Part shown: positions 15,901-26,442 of the stretch, piece after piece
How the letters are laid out: each line of letters opens with the position of its first letter
How positions within the stretch are numbered: position 1 is the first letter of the stretch
The notes under the pieces: model-generated
Seen by the model: the letters and a program-made list of their open reading frames with translations, nothing else
Database searches by the model: none
What the model was told of the DNA's origin: nothing
Source of the DNA: an uncultured bacterium
GTDB lineage: Bacteria > Verrucomicrobiota > Kiritimatiellia > RFP12 > UBA1067
Direction of reading: 5' to 3'
Assembly (NCBI GenBank): GCA_902799385.1
Contig: CADCAK010000004.1
Location: 29,248-93,247 of the forward strand
Length of the DNA stretch: 64,000 nt
Program-made: the position numbers and the translations under genes

Positions 15901-18691
15901 CGACCAGGTGAAGTGGGAGCCGGACGGCGTGGAGTCGCCCGAGGACTTCGAGGCGATAGAGCTGCTGCCGCGCAATGCCATCGTCAACGGGGAGGAGGCT
16001 GGCAATGCGTTCTTTGCCGCCACGGGAACGCGCGTGGACCGGGGTCATGCAGCCCCGCGCGTCTGCTGCACGGCCGAGGCCATGCCGCTCGAGGGGATCG
16101 TGTTCGACGGCTGGCGGCTGACGGCGGGCGGGGAGTCCTGTGCCACGAACGGCAACCCGCTTTTCATCGACGGCAGGTACGCATGCTTCACGAACGAGAG
16201 CGTTTCGACCTGCGATGTCCGCGCCGTGTTCAAGTGGATCGAGTACCGCATCCGCTACGATGCAAACGGCGGCCACGGAACGGTTGCGCCCGATTCGTCT
16301 AGCTACTTCTACACCAACGAAGTCGCGCTTGCGTACGCGAGCCCGTCGCCCGGCTACAGCCTCGCCGGCTGGAGCACGAACGCGACCGGAAGGGCCGCGT
16401 TCATGCCGGGGCAGGTCGTGACGGGGGCCGACCTCGGCGCGACGGCGGACGGGGTCGTGACGCTCTACGCGGAATGGACGCAGAACGTGTACACCGTCAC
16501 GTTCCGCTACAGGGACGGCAGCGGCGCACTCGTCGGCGCGGCCCAGTCCGTCCTCGGCACGGAGAGCGCGCTGCCGCCCGATCCGTCCGAGTACGATTCG
16601 TGGGCTGACCACGGGTTCATCGGCTGGGACGTGGACTATTCAAGCGTCGTCGGCGACATGATGGTGACCGCGCAGTACGAGCAATGCGAGGCCTGCACGG
16701 TCAGGTTTGAGCCGGGCGACGGCGCAGTCGGCTCGATGGGGGACATGGACTGCCTCGTCGGCGTCGAGCAGTGCCTTGCGTCCAACGCCTTCACGAAGGT
16801 CGGCTACGTCTTTGACGGCTGGGCGGTCGAGCCCAGCGGCGACGTGGCGTATGCCGACGGCGCGTCCGCTAGGTTCAATGCGGACGCCACGCTCTACGCC
16901 GTATGGTCGCCGATCCGGTATTCAATCGCCTTCGACGCGAATGGCGGCGAATGGCAGACCGACCCGTTTGAAGCGGAGTGCGTCTACGACGAACCGGTTT
17001 CGTTGCCGACTGGCATATTTGCCCGCGCCGGCCACGTGATGGCCGGATGGGTCTGCGGCGGGATGAACTACGCCTGCGGCGCGGTCGTGTCAAACCTGGC
17101 GGCGACGGTCGGCGCCGTCGTCGTGATGGCGGCCAGGTGGAGCTCCGTCGCGGATCTGCCCGTTGCGGTGTCCGGCCTTGTCTACGACGGCTCTGCGAAG
17201 ACCGGCGTCGTTGCGAGTGCGGGTTGCCTGCTTGCCGGCCACGTGGCGACGGGCGCCGGTTCGTACACCGCGACGGCGACTCTGGAGGAAGGGCGCGTCT
17301 GGCCCGACGGCACGGCCGGCGCGCGAACGGTAGCGTGGTCGATTGCCAAGGCGACGTACGACATGGGCGGGGTGGCGTTTGCGGACAGGACCTTCGAGGC
17401 CGACGGCACGCCGAAGTCGCTCGCCGTCTCGGGAACGCTTCCTGCCGGAGTGACGGTGTCCTATTCCGGCAACGGCATGACCGAGCCTGGGACATACAGG
17501 GTGACGGCGAGATTCTCGGGCGACGCGGCAAACTACGAGCCGATTCCCGACAAGGAGGCGACGTTGACAATAACCAGGAAGTCCGAGCCCGCTCCGCCCG
17601 ACCCGGGCCCCGATCCCGTCGATCCCGAGCCGGATCCGGAAGGTGTGCCCGAGCTTCATCCGAGCGGCATCGCCGCGCTGGGCGCCTTCACGGCCGAGAA
17701 GGCGGCGACCTACAACGGCTGGCTGAAGGACGGCGACGGGAGGATTGTCGCGCTGTTGATCGTCAAGACCACGGCGGCGAAGGCGGGAAGGGCGACGAAG
17801 TCCACGATTTCCGTGACGCCCGTGGACGGAAAGAAGTACACGAGGAAGACGACGTTCTTTCCCGGTGGGAACCCGACCGACGAATACGGCCTTGTCTACG
17901 GCGCGCGCGGGCTTCTCGGCACGTTCGGCGGCTATTTTGCCGAGGCCGCAGTCGATGTCTACAAGTCCAAGGTCGCCGAGGTGAAGTCGCTTGCCGCGGA
18001 CATTCCCGCTGCGACGCATACCTTCGCCGTGGACACTGGGAACGGGACTGCGGTATTCTCGGCCGTCGTCGCGAACACCGGGAAGACGAAGGTGCAGGGA
18101 TTCCTCGAGGACGGCGCAAGGATATCGGTCTCCGCCACAGGCGCGCTCGGGGAAGGCCACTTTGCCGTTCCGATAGTCTCGCCGAAGGCGGCGGCGAGGT
18201 GCGGCTTTGTCCTCTGGCTGCCGCTTGACGGCGGTTCGCCGACGCTCGCGAACTTCTACGACGCGACCTGGACGGCGTCGTCGTCGGGCGGGTCCTACGC
18301 CATGTCCGACGGCGAGCACATCTTCGACTTCGATGAGCCGGACTTCCGCGACTATCTCGCTTCGGTGGACGGCTTTGACGTAGCGCCGGTCGGCGCGGTT
18401 TTCGCCGTCAGGCTCGGCAAGTGGGACGCCGGCAGGACGGTCGGCCGGCTCAAGGCGGTCGACGGCGTGCCGACGGTCACGGGGACGGCGACCCCTTTGA
18501 ACCTGGGCGCGCTCAAGCTGTCGTACACGGCGAAGTCCGGGCTCGTGAAGGGTTCGTTCAAGCTGTACTACATGGACGGCAGGCGGCTCAAGTACGACAC
18601 CGTGACGGTCACGGGCGTCGTGGTGGACGGCAGGCTCTTCGGAAGCGGTACGATAAAGAAGCTCGGCTCCTTTGCCGTGTCTGCGCAATGA
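12932..18691 (+). CDS. Giant secreted Listeria-Bacteroides repeat (InlB B-repeat-like) protein
   Basis: A 1919-residue protein. The start at 12932 has GGAAAGG 9 nt upstream and gives a signal peptide ([20 protein letters not shown]). About 13 repeats of roughly 75-85 residues follow, pattern YxVxFdaNGG...GYxFxGWat...LYAvW, the Flg_new/Listeria-Bacteroides beta-grasp repeat. After about repeat 9 a non-repeat beta-sandwich-like domain appears (about residues 870-1010, [16 protein letters not shown], a MAM/concanavalin-like guess). Then come more repeats, an MBG-like Ig domain (about 1475-1550), a Pro/Asp linker and a C-terminal domain of about 340 residues starting [19 protein letters not shown]. 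It is probably a surface adhesin. Its stop overlaps the uvrA start (ATGA). Confidence 0.85.
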   Translation: MKKAIAPVVMLLATLPALASARRVDYAGYRIGDSGVLDDQTRISGLPALVEESGRPEQTAVELAAEVVVGQRPVRWWAYSSASNVPASQTDPNPHTQYNDVVELAAGVYSLTWTYGTAGYSPAFAVVDYDYITYSLSYNANGGSGPLPPTETRIVYTNSVEIAAGGLSRTGYAWSGWTNSLSTTVWTGGETVSGGELGLNSVVDGSNVVLRAKWTPNVYTVRFLKNTWDDVVGDTPSMSLTYDVPANLTSNAFVRTGYRFSGWATEEGGDRVYRDGAQVVNLSAVNMDTVSLYAVWAAKTFSVKYHRNDGSGQTRTQGNQSFDTPVEIVSESPRVDSGYEFAGWATSPDGVVEYEAGSKYQIDPGDADVVHLYAVWSPVEYTVRFDANGGEGTMADAVVRYDEVYTVPGCGFSKAGVDFLGWATNVAAGVAFVGGEAVSNLAAKAGAVVTFYAVWTETRYVAFYGNGADNPDAMLGDAMTFEGLETKTLVPNRFERTGYSFSGWAVGEAAAAAREVAYTNCEDVVSADLWGATGETNVFWAVWLANGYAVAFDPGGGAVSPASKDVVYDEAYGDLPQPVRTGYGFGGWYDDASGGSRVTSASVVKTAGDHTLYARWTANSYVVSFDPHGGTVSPASNVVAYASAYGDLPTPERWGFKFVGWYDAASDGSPVTADTAVATPADHTLHARWAALRYVAFEGNGAESADAMAGDTMTFEGVETKALVASKFVKTGFTFAGWATNEAAAAALDVAYADRANVVSTNLWESPGGTNFLYAAWRTNAYTVVFKRNGGTLTRDDMEDQVFLYGQEQELSELNFVSDLEFRGWATSETGDVVFGDMATVSNLTAEADGVVVLYAVWDNGGLSKAMHCGNLAWKTLENGTDWQVAYGEGEGCDPSGSAVSNMVFWTSNEAYLKSKDLSFKPATSGGMLSFWYKTSSNDRWNYLTFNGEGIASSTTWRQYGPVYVDGVVGARISYRADQSYGEDAYTVWIDQVKWEPDGVESPEDFEAIELLPRNAIVNGEEAGNAFFAATGTRVDRGHAAPRVCCTAEAMPLEGIVFDGWRLTAGGESCATNGNPLFIDGRYACFTNESVSTCDVRAVFKWIEYRIRYDANGGHGTVAPDSSSYFYTNEVALAYASPSPGYSLAGWSTNATGRAAFMPGQVVTGADLGATADGVVTLYAEWTQNVYTVTFRYRDGSGALVGAAQSVLGTESALPPDPSEYDSWADHGFIGWDVDYSSVVGDMMVTAQYEQCEACTVRFEPGDGAVGSMGDMDCLVGVEQCLASNAFTKVGYVFDGWAVEPSGDVAYADGASARFNADATLYAVWSPIRYSIAFDANGGEWQTDPFEAECVYDEPVSLPTGIFARAGHVMAGWVCGGMNYACGAVVSNLAATVGAVVVMAARWSSVADLPVAVSGLVYDGSAKTGVVASAGCLLAGHVATGAGSYTATATLEEGRVWPDGTAGARTVAWSIAKATYDMGGVAFADRTFEADGTPKSLAVSGTLPAGVTVSYSGNGMTEPGTYRVTARFSGDAANYEPIPDKEATLTITRKSEPAPPDPGPDPVDPEPDPEGVPELHPSGIAALGAFTAEKAATYNGWLKDGDGRIVALLIVKTTAAKAGRATKSTISVTPVDGKKYTRKTTFFPGGNPTDEYGLVYGARGLLGTFGGYFAEAAVDVYKSKVAEVKSLAADIPAATHTFAVDTGNGTAVFSAVVANTGKTKVQGFLEDGARISVSATGALGEGHFAVPIVSPKAAARCGFVLWLPLDGGSPTLANFYDATWTASSSGGSYAMSDGEHIFDFDEPDFRDYLASVDGFDVAPVGAVFAVRLGKWDAGRTVGRLKAVDGVPTVTGTATPLNLGALKLSYTAKSGLVKGSFKLYYMDGRRLKYDTVTVTGVVVDGRLFGSGTIKKLGSFAVSAQ

Positions 18692-21600
18692 GCGACATCG
18701 TAATAAGGAACGCAAGGGTCCACAACCTGCGCGGGATCGACGTGACGATTCCACGCGATTCGCTGACGGTCGTGACTGGGCTATCGGGCTCCGGCAAGTC
18801 GTCGCTTGCGTTCGACACGCTGTACGCCGAGGGGCAGCGCCGCTACGTCGAGTCGCTTTCGGCCTATGCGCGGCAGTTCCTCGACAGGATGCAGAAGCCC
18901 GATGTCGAGAAGATCGAGGGGCTTTCGCCCGCGATATCAATAGAGCAGCGCACCACGAGCGGCAACCCGCGCTCTATTGTGGCGACCGTCACCGAGATAC
19001 ACGACTACCTTCGAATCCTCTACGGGGCCATTGCGGTTCCACACTGCCCGAAGTGCGGCAGGCCGGTCACGCGCCAGTCGGCCGAGCAGATCGTGGAGGC
19101 GATTCTTGCCGCAGCTTCGCCTGTGGCGGGTGCTTTCGCGGCTTCGCACCCCTCTAGCGACCGCTTGCGCGGCTCGCTTCGCTCGGGGGATACGCTAGTG
19201 CCTTCGCGCGGCAAAGCCGCGCTGGTGCAGAGTGCGGGTAAGCATCAGGCTCCAAGCACCAGGTCGGCGGAGCCGACCGCAGGCACCAGCGCCATAGGCG
19301 CGCAGGCCCTAGTCGAAGGCGCAAGCACCCGCATCATCATCTACGCGCCTTTGGTGAAAGGCAAGAAGGGCCGCCACGAAGAGCCGCTTGCGCTGGCGAA
19401 GCGCAACGGCTTCGCCCGCGTGCGCATCGACGGAACGGTCTATCCCGTGGACGAGCTTCCCGAACTTGACAGGAAGAAGGCCCACGACATCGACGTCGTG
19501 ATCGACCGCCTCGTCGTCCCCGCCGAGCCCGACACCGCGTTCAGGACGCGCCTCACCGACTCGGTTGAGCTCGCGCTCAGGACCGGCGGGGGGATAATGG
19601 AAGTGGAGTCGCCGGGCGAGAGCCGCGCGACGTGCGGCGCGACGACATATTCCGAGCTCAACGCCTGCGTCGGATGCGGCATTTCCTTCGAAGAGCTTAA
19701 GCCCCGCTCGTTTTCGTTCAACTCGCCGTTCGGCGCATGTCCCAGGTGCGCGGGGCTCGGGCAGCTCTACTACTTCGACGAAGACCTCGTCGTGCCAGAC
19801 AAGTCGCTTCCGCTCGAGGAGGCGATACATCCTTGGCGGCGCATGGGGCAGATGAACATCCTCTACCACAGGGAGCTACTTGCGCACATCGCGAAGCAGT
19901 ACAAGGTGAAGCTCTCTACGCCCTACGAGAAGCTACCGGCGAAGTTCCGCCACGGGCTCATGCACGGCTTCAAGGACGACCTCGTCCTTCCGTGGCGGCG
20001 CGTGGACCGTCCGTTCGAGGGAGTCCTTGCGTCGCTTCAGCGCCGCTTGGACGAGGCGGAGGACGACGAGATGCGCGCGAAGTTCGAGGCGTACCAGAGT
20101 TTCCGTACCTGTCCCGACTGCGACGGTTCGCGCCTGAGGCCCGAGTCGCGCGCGGCGACCGTCGCGGGGAAGTCTATCGTCGAGGTCATGGCGATGCCCG
20201 TCACCGAGGCATTGGAGTTTTTCAAGGAGTTTGCGGTAGGGGCGTCGCGGCCATCCGCAAAGCTTGCCGGGCTCAAGGACGTAATAGCCGAGATCGTGCG
20301 GCGGCTCCAGTTCCTTCTTGACGTCGGGCTCGACTACTTGACGCTCGACCGCGCAGCGTCCACTCTTTCCGGCGGCGAGATGCAGCGAATCCGCCTCGCT
20401 ACGCAGATCGGCTCTGGGCTCACTGGCGTCCTCTACGTCCTCGACGAGCCGACGATCGGCCTGCACCCGCGCGACAACGAACGGCTCATCTCCACGCTGA
20501 AGGGGCTTCGCGACAGGGGCAACACCGTCGTCGTCGTCGAGCATGACGAAGAGATGATGAGAAACGCCGACTACATCGTCGACCTCGGCCCCGGCGCGGG
20601 ACGCGAGGGCGGCAAGGTAATGTACCAGGGCGACTTCGGGGGGCTGCTCAAGTCGAAGTCGCTGACGGCAGATTATCTGACGGGGAGAAAGAGGATGGTG
20701 CCTTCGCCTTCGGCGGGTGCTTCCGCGGCTTCGCATCCCTCTAGCGACCGCTTGCGCGGCTCGCTTCGCTCGGGGGATATGCTAGTGCCTTCGCGCGAAA
20801 AAGCCGCGCTGGTGCAGGGTGCGGATAAGCACCAGGCACCAAGCACCAAGCACCAGCGAAGCGCAAGCACCAGGTTGGCGGAGCCGACCGCAGGCACCCA
20901 TTACCTAACCATCTCCGGCTGTACCGAGCACAACCTCAAGAATGTCACGGTGCGCTTCCCCGTCGGCGCGTTCACGGTCGTGACAGGCGTGTCGGGTTCG
21001 GGCAAGTCCACGCTCGTCGACGAGACGCTCAAGCGGGCACTTTTCCAGAAGTTCTACCGCACGAAGGACGCCCCCGGCAAGTTCAGGAAGCTCGCCGGCT
21101 GGGAGAACTTCGACAAGATCGTCGAGATCGACCAGTCGCCCATCGGCCGCACGCCGCGCTCTAACCCGGCGACGTACGTCGGCTTCTTTTCCGAGATACG
21201 CGAGCTTTTCGCGAAGACCGAGTCGGCGCGCGCGCGCGGCTACACGGCGGGGCGCTTCTCCTTCAACGTGAAGGGCGGGCGCTGCGAGACGTGCGGTGGC
21301 GACGGATTGCAGAAACTCGAGATGAGCTTTCTTCCCGACGTCTATGTCACGTGTGAGCAGTGCGGCGGCAAGCGCTTCAACGCCGAGACTCTCGAAGTCA
21401 CCTACGGCGGCAGGAACATCGCCGATGTCCTCGAGATGACCGTTGCCGAGGCGTGCGAGTTCTTCGCGAAGGTGCCGTCGCTCGCCCGCAGGCTCAAGAC
21501 GCTTGCCGATGTCGGGCTCGGCTACATCGCGCTCGGCCAGTCGGCGACGACACTCTCCGGCGGCGAGGCGCAGCGCATCAAGCTCGCCACCGAGCTTTCC

Positions 21601-21876
21601 CGCCGCTCGACGGGGCGCACACTCTATCTCCTCGACGAGCCGACGACGGGGCTGCACTTCGACGACGTCTCGAAGCTAATGAAGATACTCCTGGGGCTGC
21701 GCGATCAGGGGAACACGATCATCGTCATCGAGCACAACGTGGACGTGATCCGCAGCGCCGACTGGGTGGTGGACCTGGGTCCGGGCGGCGGCGACGCCGG
21801 CGGCACGCTCGTCTGCGAGGGGCCGGTCGACGCCGTCAGGGCGTGCAAGGCGTCTTTTACCGGTCGCTTCCTCTGA
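18688..21876 (+). CDS. uvrA: Excinuclease ABC subunit A with two in-frame repeat insertions
   Basis: The damage-recognition ATPase of nucleotide excision repair. Two ABC cassettes: Walker [11 protein letters not shown] near residue 35 and [10 protein letters not shown] near 770; signatures [12 protein letters not shown] and [12 protein letters not shown]; Walker B with [10 protein letters not shown] and [10 protein letters not shown]. Zinc modules are [10 protein letters not shown]...CPRC and CETCGGDG...CEQCGGKR. Length is 1062 against about 940; two element-encoded inserts, residues about 142-214 and 671-737, account for the difference. They replace a loop before [10 protein letters not shown] and the inter-cassette linker before [16 protein letters not shown] 18688 is preferred over upstream starts since [15 protein letters not shown] is the normal N terminus. 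All ATPase motifs are intact. Confidence 0.96.
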   Translation: MSDIVIRNARVHNLRGIDVTIPRDSLTVVTGLSGSGKSSLAFDTLYAEGQRRYVESLSAYARQFLDRMQKPDVEKIEGLSPAISIEQRTTSGNPRSIVATVTEIHDYLRILYGAIAVPHCPKCGRPVTRQSAEQIVEAILAAASPVAGAFAASHPSSDRLRGSLRSGDTLVPSRGKAALVQSAGKHQAPSTRSAEPTAGTSAIGAQALVEGASTRIIIYAPLVKGKKGRHEEPLALAKRNGFARVRIDGTVYPVDELPELDRKKAHDIDVVIDRLVVPAEPDTAFRTRLTDSVELALRTGGGIMEVESPGESRATCGATTYSELNACVGCGISFEELKPRSFSFNSPFGACPRCAGLGQLYYFDEDLVVPDKSLPLEEAIHPWRRMGQMNILYHRELLAHIAKQYKVKLSTPYEKLPAKFRHGLMHGFKDDLVLPWRRVDRPFEGVLASLQRRLDEAEDDEMRAKFEAYQSFRTCPDCDGSRLRPESRAATVAGKSIVEVMAMPVTEALEFFKEFAVGASRPSAKLAGLKDVIAEIVRRLQFLLDVGLDYLTLDRAASTLSGGEMQRIRLATQIGSGLTGVLYVLDEPTIGLHPRDNERLISTLKGLRDRGNTVVVVEHDEEMMRNADYIVDLGPGAGREGGKVMYQGDFGGLLKSKSLTADYLTGRKRMVPSPSAGASAASHPSSDRLRGSLRSGDMLVPSREKAALVQGADKHQAPSTKHQRSASTRLAEPTAGTHYLTISGCTEHNLKNVTVRFPVGAFTVVTGVSGSGKSTLVDETLKRALFQKFYRTKDAPGKFRKLAGWENFDKIVEIDQSPIGRTPRSNPATYVGFFSEIRELFAKTESARARGYTAGRFSFNVKGGRCETCGGDGLQKLEMSFLPDVYVTCEQCGGKRFNAETLEVTYGGRNIADVLEMTVAEACEFFAKVPSLARRLKTLADVGLGYIALGQSATTLSGGEAQRIKLATELSRRSTGRTLYLLDEPTTGLHFDDVSKLMKILLGLRDQGNTIIVIEHNVDVIRSADWVVDLGPGGGDAGGTLVCEGPVDAVRACKASFTGRFL
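19111..19331 (+). repeat. In-frame palindromic insertion element, copy C (uvrA, first site)
   Basis: About 220 bp in the same frame as copies A and B, encoding [37 protein letters not shown] and [11 protein letters not shown]. The perfect GCGCGGC-aaa-GCCGCGC hairpin is kept. It lies in the loop that in E. coli UvrA is only a few residues long before the LLAPIIK strand. Confidence 0.9.
20698..20898 (+). repeat. In-frame palindromic insertion element, copy D (uvrA, second site)
   Basis: About 200 bp, same frame, encoding [45 protein letters not shown]. The third hairpin is damaged here (GCGCGAAAAAGCCGCGC), so the palindrome is not strictly maintained. It lies in the linker between the two UvrA ABC modules. 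Confidence 0.9.
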
Positions 21877-21916
21877 CATTTGCATGCAATAGTCTTTGAT
21901 TCCCGCGTTGAAAAAT

Positions 21917-21924
21917 GGTATTAT
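21917..21924 (+). promoter_or_regulatory. Extended -10 promoter for C10 protease gene
   Basis: TGGTATTAT: TGG then TATTAT at 21919-21924. The predicted start near 21931 leaves about 20 nt of leader with GGGAAGGG (21941-21948) just before the ATG at 21952. No recognisable -35. Confidence 0.55.
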
Positions 21925-21951
21925 ATCTCTCCACGATACAGGGAAGGGCTC

Positions 21952-24900
21952 ATGAAGGCAAATAAAATACTTTTGCTCTCATCGTTGGCGTTCGCGGTCA
22001 ATGCGTTCGCCGCGCCGGTTTCTGTCGACACGGCGCGGCTTGCCGCAGGCTCGTGGGCTCTCTCCGACGCCGCGCTCGGCGTACCGCACGGCTCGTCTGC
22101 CGGCGAAGCGGTCGCGTACGGCGTGGACGGCACGAACGGCTTTTACGCCGTGTCCCTCGAAGGCGGCGGCACGCTGTTCCTCGCGGCGGACGACGAGATA
22201 GACCCGATCCTCGCCTTCACCGCATCCTCGTCGCCGAACCTTTCGGCCGGCAGCCCGCTCCTGAACCTTCTCGTCCGCGACGTCCGCGCGCGGCGCGGCA
22301 GGCTCGCGGCGGAGGCTGAAGACGAGGCCCAGCAGGCGTCGTCCGCGACGCCGTCCGGGCGGCGGCTCTCCGCGACGGCAGGTCCCGCGTCCGCCGCCCC
22401 AGCCGACGTACTGACGGCTTCCGCCGCGAGGGCGCGGAAGCTCTGGTCGGCGTTCGCCCCGTCGCAGGCGTCCGACGGCCGCGTCAGGCTTGGCGCGACG
22501 GCGACCCCGCGTTCCACGCTTGCAAGCTACGAAATCCGCGTTGCGCCAATCCTCACGACGCAGTGGAGTCAGACGGACGCTGGCGGCAAGATATGCTACA
22601 ACTACTACACGCCCTACAACTATCCGTGCGGGTGCGTCGCCACCGCCGCAGGGCAGATCCTCAACAGGTGGAAGTACCCGACCGGGGATCTTGAGCAGTT
22701 CTCCAACGCCTGCACGGTCAACGGCGGGACCATGACCCTCACCTCCACCGGTTCGCCGCGCGTCTACGACTGGGACGCCATGGTTGACACTCCGTCTGGG
22801 GCGACGAGCGAGGCGAGCCGCGCGGCGATAGGCGCGCTCCTTTCCGACCTCGGCATCTCGTTTGGCGCGGGCTATACGTACGAGGGCACGAGCGCCTACG
22901 AGTTCAACGTGCCCGAGCCGCTTCACTCCAAGTTCAACTACGCGAGCGCATACACCTACACGGTCAACGGCACCGGCAGCAAGAAGTCGGCTCTCCATAC
23001 CGCCCCCGTTCGCCAGAGGGCCATCCTCGCCAACCTCGACGCCAAGCGTCCCGTCGAGCTCTACATCCTGTCCGATGCCGTCGGCGGGCACGCCGTCGTG
23101 GCGGACGGCTACGGGTTCGTGACGATCGGCGGCGAAGACGTCGAGTTCACCCACATCAACATGGGCTGGGCGGGGACGGACGACATGTGGTACAACCTTC
23201 CCGTCATAGTCACGCAGGAATCCGGCTCGACTGCCGGCCAGACCGGCGGCTATTCGTTCGACTACCTCATGGGCGTGACGTTCAACATCCATCCGACGGA
23301 GACGGGTGACATCCTGTCGGGGCGCGTCACCGACGACGGCGACCCCGTTGAGGGCGCGACGGTCACGGTGTACGCGTCCGGCGGGTTTGTGGAGCCGCTG
23401 GCGACGACGACGACGGACGAGTACGGCATCTACAGCTTCACGCTTGAGGGCGGCGTCACGTACAACGTCATGGCGGTATCGGCGGACGGCAAGAAGAGCG
23501 GCACGCTGGAGGACGCATTGCTCCTGAAGACTACCGTTTCCGACACCACGACCTACACGACGCACAGCGACTCCGACATCGGCAACTCGTGGGGCAACGA
23601 CATTGACATCGTCGTGCCCCACGTAAGGATCGTCGGCGGTAACGTCTACCCGAACCTGAACTCGGCCCTTGCGGACGCGGCGACAATGGACGATCCCATC
23701 GTCGAGATATTCGGCCCCACCCGCCTCAAGCAGCCCGTCACGATAACGACGAACATCACCATCCGGACCGTTCCCGACTTCAGCGCGGACTTCGAGGACG
23801 TCCTTCCCACGCTTGACGAATGCGAGGTGTTCGTTCCCGATACGGCGGTCACGTCCGACGGCTGGGCGCTGCAGATCGCCGACGCCTCCCGCGTGGCGTT
23901 CTCCAACATCGTGGTCCGCGTCGCGTCGGGGCGCAGGCCGCATCTCGACGTCATTGCCGCCGGCAAGGCCGCGTTTTCCGGCCGCATCGACATCGGCAGG
24001 GTCGTGACGCGCACCGGCGATGCCATCGTGCTGGCCGGCACGCTGGAGTCCACTGGCGCCGGCCTGCTCGTCGCCTGCGACTGCGGCGGCGGAATTGGCA
24101 GCCCGTTCGGCATCTACGAGTGCGCGGACGATGTCGCCGGCGCGTATGCCGGGCTCATAGGCAATGCGCTCGACGGCACCCTTTCAGGGCAGGTCGGCCC
24201 CGACGGTCTCCTCGTGTGGGACGACATTCCAATCGACCCTTCCGTCGCCGTGGCCAAGGCGACCGACCCCCTCGGCGCGACGAGGTACTACCGCTCGATG
24301 GATCTTCTCTTCGCGGACTGCGCTAGCGGCGCGGACGTCGTGGTGCTGCGGGACTGCCCGTTTGAGATGTTCACCAACACGGTCACGATCGCTAGGGACG
24401 TGTCCATCGCGGGCGAGGGCACGGTTGCCCCGGTCGTGTCGATGTCCATGGGCGCGTCGTTCTCCGTAAAGGACGGGGCGCGGCTCGCCCTCGAGAACGT
24501 CGCGCTCACGCGCGACACCGACGGGAGCGTCAGGTCTTCCAAGAAAAGCCTGATTGCCGTTGTGGGCGGCGGGAGCCTCGAGCTCGGCCCGGGCGCGACG
24601 ATATACGGTCTCCAGCTTTCCGGAACCGCTAGCGCGGTCGCCGTCTCGTCCGGCACCGTCGCGATGCGCGAGGGCTCCTCCATCTCGAACTGCGTCGCGA
24701 CGAGCAGCGCTACGCAGTGCGGCGCCGCGATTTCGCTCCAGTCCGCCGAAAGCTCGCTCGAAATGACAGGCGGCCTTGTGAGCGGCTGCATCGCCGGGAA
24801 GGAGGCCGGCGGGATATCAGCCGGCTCGAAGGCGTCGATATGCTTGTCCGGCACGGCGTCGGTCTGCGGCAACAAGCTTTATACAGACAGGAACAAGGAA

Positions 24901-26406
24901 GGCGCCTATCGGGATGTCTACTGCAACAACAACAACCAGCTGTCGGTGACGGGCCGCCTCGAGGGCAAGGTCGGCGTGTACTGCTATGCCGGGCACAAGG
25001 TCGGCAATCCGTTCGCCGTTGCGGGCGAATCGCTTTCCAACGCGGACGCCGAGTCTTCTGTCGCGGCTTTCTTCAACAATGCAGGCACGGCGACGTCCCC
25101 GGCGCTCTCCGGCGACAGGAGGTCGTTCATGTGGGTCGCGACACCGGTGGGGCAGGTCCCCGAAACGGACGCGGACGTCAGCGTCGAGGTTGACGGCGTC
25201 ATTGGCCACTACGCGAAGATAGAGGACGCGTTCGCGGTCGCCACGAACGGTACGGCGACGATTACGCTGCATAGGGACATCTCGCTCACCAACAGCCTCG
25301 CGGCCAAGACCGACATCGTATTCGACGGCTGCGGGCACACCGTGCTGCGCGAGGGCGACTTCACGATAGCCGTGACGAACGTCTCACTCTCGCTTGCGAA
25401 CGTAGTGCTAGACGGCGGCACGGGAACCGTCAGGTTCGTCGACGTCGCCTCGACGGACGCTAGCAGGACGGCGTCCCTGACGCTCGATTCCGGAGCCGTC
25501 GTGAGGGACGTCTATGGCGAAGACCAGTCGATGGTGGCGGCGATAGTCGTGTGGCACGGAACCTTCACGATCCTTCCCGGCGCGGAGATTGTGCGCTGCG
25601 GGAATCTCTACGACCGCTATGACGGCGGCCCCCTCGCGGCAGGTGCGGTCGTGGTTGACGGCGAAAGGGGCGTCGCGCGGCTCTACGGCGGCACCATTCA
25701 CCAATGCGCCGGCTCCGGCGCAGGCGGCGTGTACGTTGGCAACGGGGCGTCTGCATTCGTCATGGATGGCGTGTCGGTACGCGACAACGAGTCACTTTTC
25801 GGCGAGCCATGCAACCTTGTCGTGCAGGACCTGAGCAGCCTCGTGCTTGAGGGCGAGTTCACGGGGGCCATCGGCTATACCGAGGGCGTCGCTGGCGACA
25901 CGAGCGTCTTCGGGACGGTCGATGCCGACGTCTTCGCGTCCACCTCGGCGAGCAACCTCGCCGCAAGCGCGCGCCGCTTCCGCCATGACGTGACGGAGGC
26001 GAAGGGCCTGGTCGCCACCAACGCGACGGAGGCGCTGCTCGTCTGGAGTTCCGCCGTCGGCGCCTCTACCGCGTTCACCAACGTCGTGGAAGGCGTGACG
26101 AACGTTTACGGCGTGGTGAGGATCGCCGGCGACGAGCCCGAGACCGTGGTGTGCGAGCCGTTTGCGTTTGCCTCGATAGAGGAGGTCTCGCCGGGCAGGT
26201 GGAGGCTCGTGCTCAAGCCTGGCACGAGGCATTGCACATATACGCTCAAGCGCTCCGATGACCTCGAACACTGGTCGAACGTCGGCAAGCCGAAGACGCT
26301 TGGGGCCGGGGACATCTCAGGCGCGGAACTCGAGTTCTTCTTCGAGGTGGACGACGCGGCCGCCGGGAGGTTCTGGAAGGTGGAAGGCTTCGACGGGACA
26401 AAATGA
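21952..26406 (+). CDS. Secreted streptopain-type (C10) cysteine protease with beta-helix-like C-terminal region
   Basis: A 1484-residue protein. The start at 21952 gives a signal peptide (MKANKILLLSSLAFAVNAFA); an upstream ATG at 21880 would bury it. A propeptide of about 150 residues precedes a papain-fold C10 peptidase: catalytic Cys in GCVATAAGQIL (C228) and His in GGHAVVADGYG (H380), with INMGWAG after it. This is the SpeB/interpain family. A carboxypeptidase-regulatory-like Ig domain follows (about 452-520, GRVTDDGDPVEGATVTVYAS). The remaining about 850 residues are short beta repeats resembling a right-handed beta-helix (FTNTVTIARDVSIAGEGTV, GGAISLQ-type turns). It ends in RFWKVEGFDGTK. 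A mucus- or host-protein-degrading enzyme anchored by the helix is likely (inference). Confidence 0.87.
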   Translation: MKANKILLLSSLAFAVNAFAAPVSVDTARLAAGSWALSDAALGVPHGSSAGEAVAYGVDGTNGFYAVSLEGGGTLFLAADDEIDPILAFTASSSPNLSAGSPLLNLLVRDVRARRGRLAAEAEDEAQQASSATPSGRRLSATAGPASAAPADVLTASAARARKLWSAFAPSQASDGRVRLGATATPRSTLASYEIRVAPILTTQWSQTDAGGKICYNYYTPYNYPCGCVATAAGQILNRWKYPTGDLEQFSNACTVNGGTMTLTSTGSPRVYDWDAMVDTPSGATSEASRAAIGALLSDLGISFGAGYTYEGTSAYEFNVPEPLHSKFNYASAYTYTVNGTGSKKSALHTAPVRQRAILANLDAKRPVELYILSDAVGGHAVVADGYGFVTIGGEDVEFTHINMGWAGTDDMWYNLPVIVTQESGSTAGQTGGYSFDYLMGVTFNIHPTETGDILSGRVTDDGDPVEGATVTVYASGGFVEPLATTTTDEYGIYSFTLEGGVTYNVMAVSADGKKSGTLEDALLLKTTVSDTTTYTTHSDSDIGNSWGNDIDIVVPHVRIVGGNVYPNLNSALADAATMDDPIVEIFGPTRLKQPVTITTNITIRTVPDFSADFEDVLPTLDECEVFVPDTAVTSDGWALQIADASRVAFSNIVVRVASGRRPHLDVIAAGKAAFSGRIDIGRVVTRTGDAIVLAGTLESTGAGLLVACDCGGGIGSPFGIYECADDVAGAYAGLIGNALDGTLSGQVGPDGLLVWDDIPIDPSVAVAKATDPLGATRYYRSMDLLFADCASGADVVVLRDCPFEMFTNTVTIARDVSIAGEGTVAPVVSMSMGASFSVKDGARLALENVALTRDTDGSVRSSKKSLIAVVGGGSLELGPGATIYGLQLSGTASAVAVSSGTVAMREGSSISNCVATSSATQCGAAISLQSAESSLEMTGGLVSGCIAGKEAGGISAGSKASICLSGTASVCGNKLYTDRNKEGAYRDVYCNNNNQLSVTGRLEGKVGVYCYAGHKVGNPFAVAGESLSNADAESSVAAFFNNAGTATSPALSGDRRSFMWVATPVGQVPETDADVSVEVDGVIGHYAKIEDAFAVATNGTATITLHRDISLTNSLAAKTDIVFDGCGHTVLREGDFTIAVTNVSLSLANVVLDGGTGTVRFVDVASTDASRTASLTLDSGAVVRDVYGEDQSMVAAIVVWHGTFTILPGAEIVRCGNLYDRYDGGPLAAGAVVVDGERGVARLYGGTIHQCAGSGAGGVYVGNGASAFVMDGVSVRDNESLFGEPCNLVVQDLSSLVLEGEFTGAIGYTEGVAGDTSVFGTVDADVFASTSASNLAASARRFRHDVTEAKGLVATNATEALLVWSSAVGASTAFTNVVEGVTNVYGVVRIAGDEPETVVCEPFAFASIEEVSPGRWRLVLKPGTRHCTYTLKRSDDLEHWSNVGKPKTLGAGDISGAELEFFFEVDDAAAGRFWKVEGFDGTK

Positions 26407-26442
26407 CTGCACCCGCGCCGCGGGGCGAAGGAACTTCAGACT

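Noticed and set aside
18421..18687. Upstream extension of the uvrA reading frame
   Set aside because: The extension is an Arg/Gly-rich translation of the preceding gene in another frame; the conserved UvrA N terminus begins at 18688.
26407..26442. SOS (LexA) box before recA
   Set aside because: The short gap between the protease gene and recA contains no palindromic operator that I can match to known SOS boxes.
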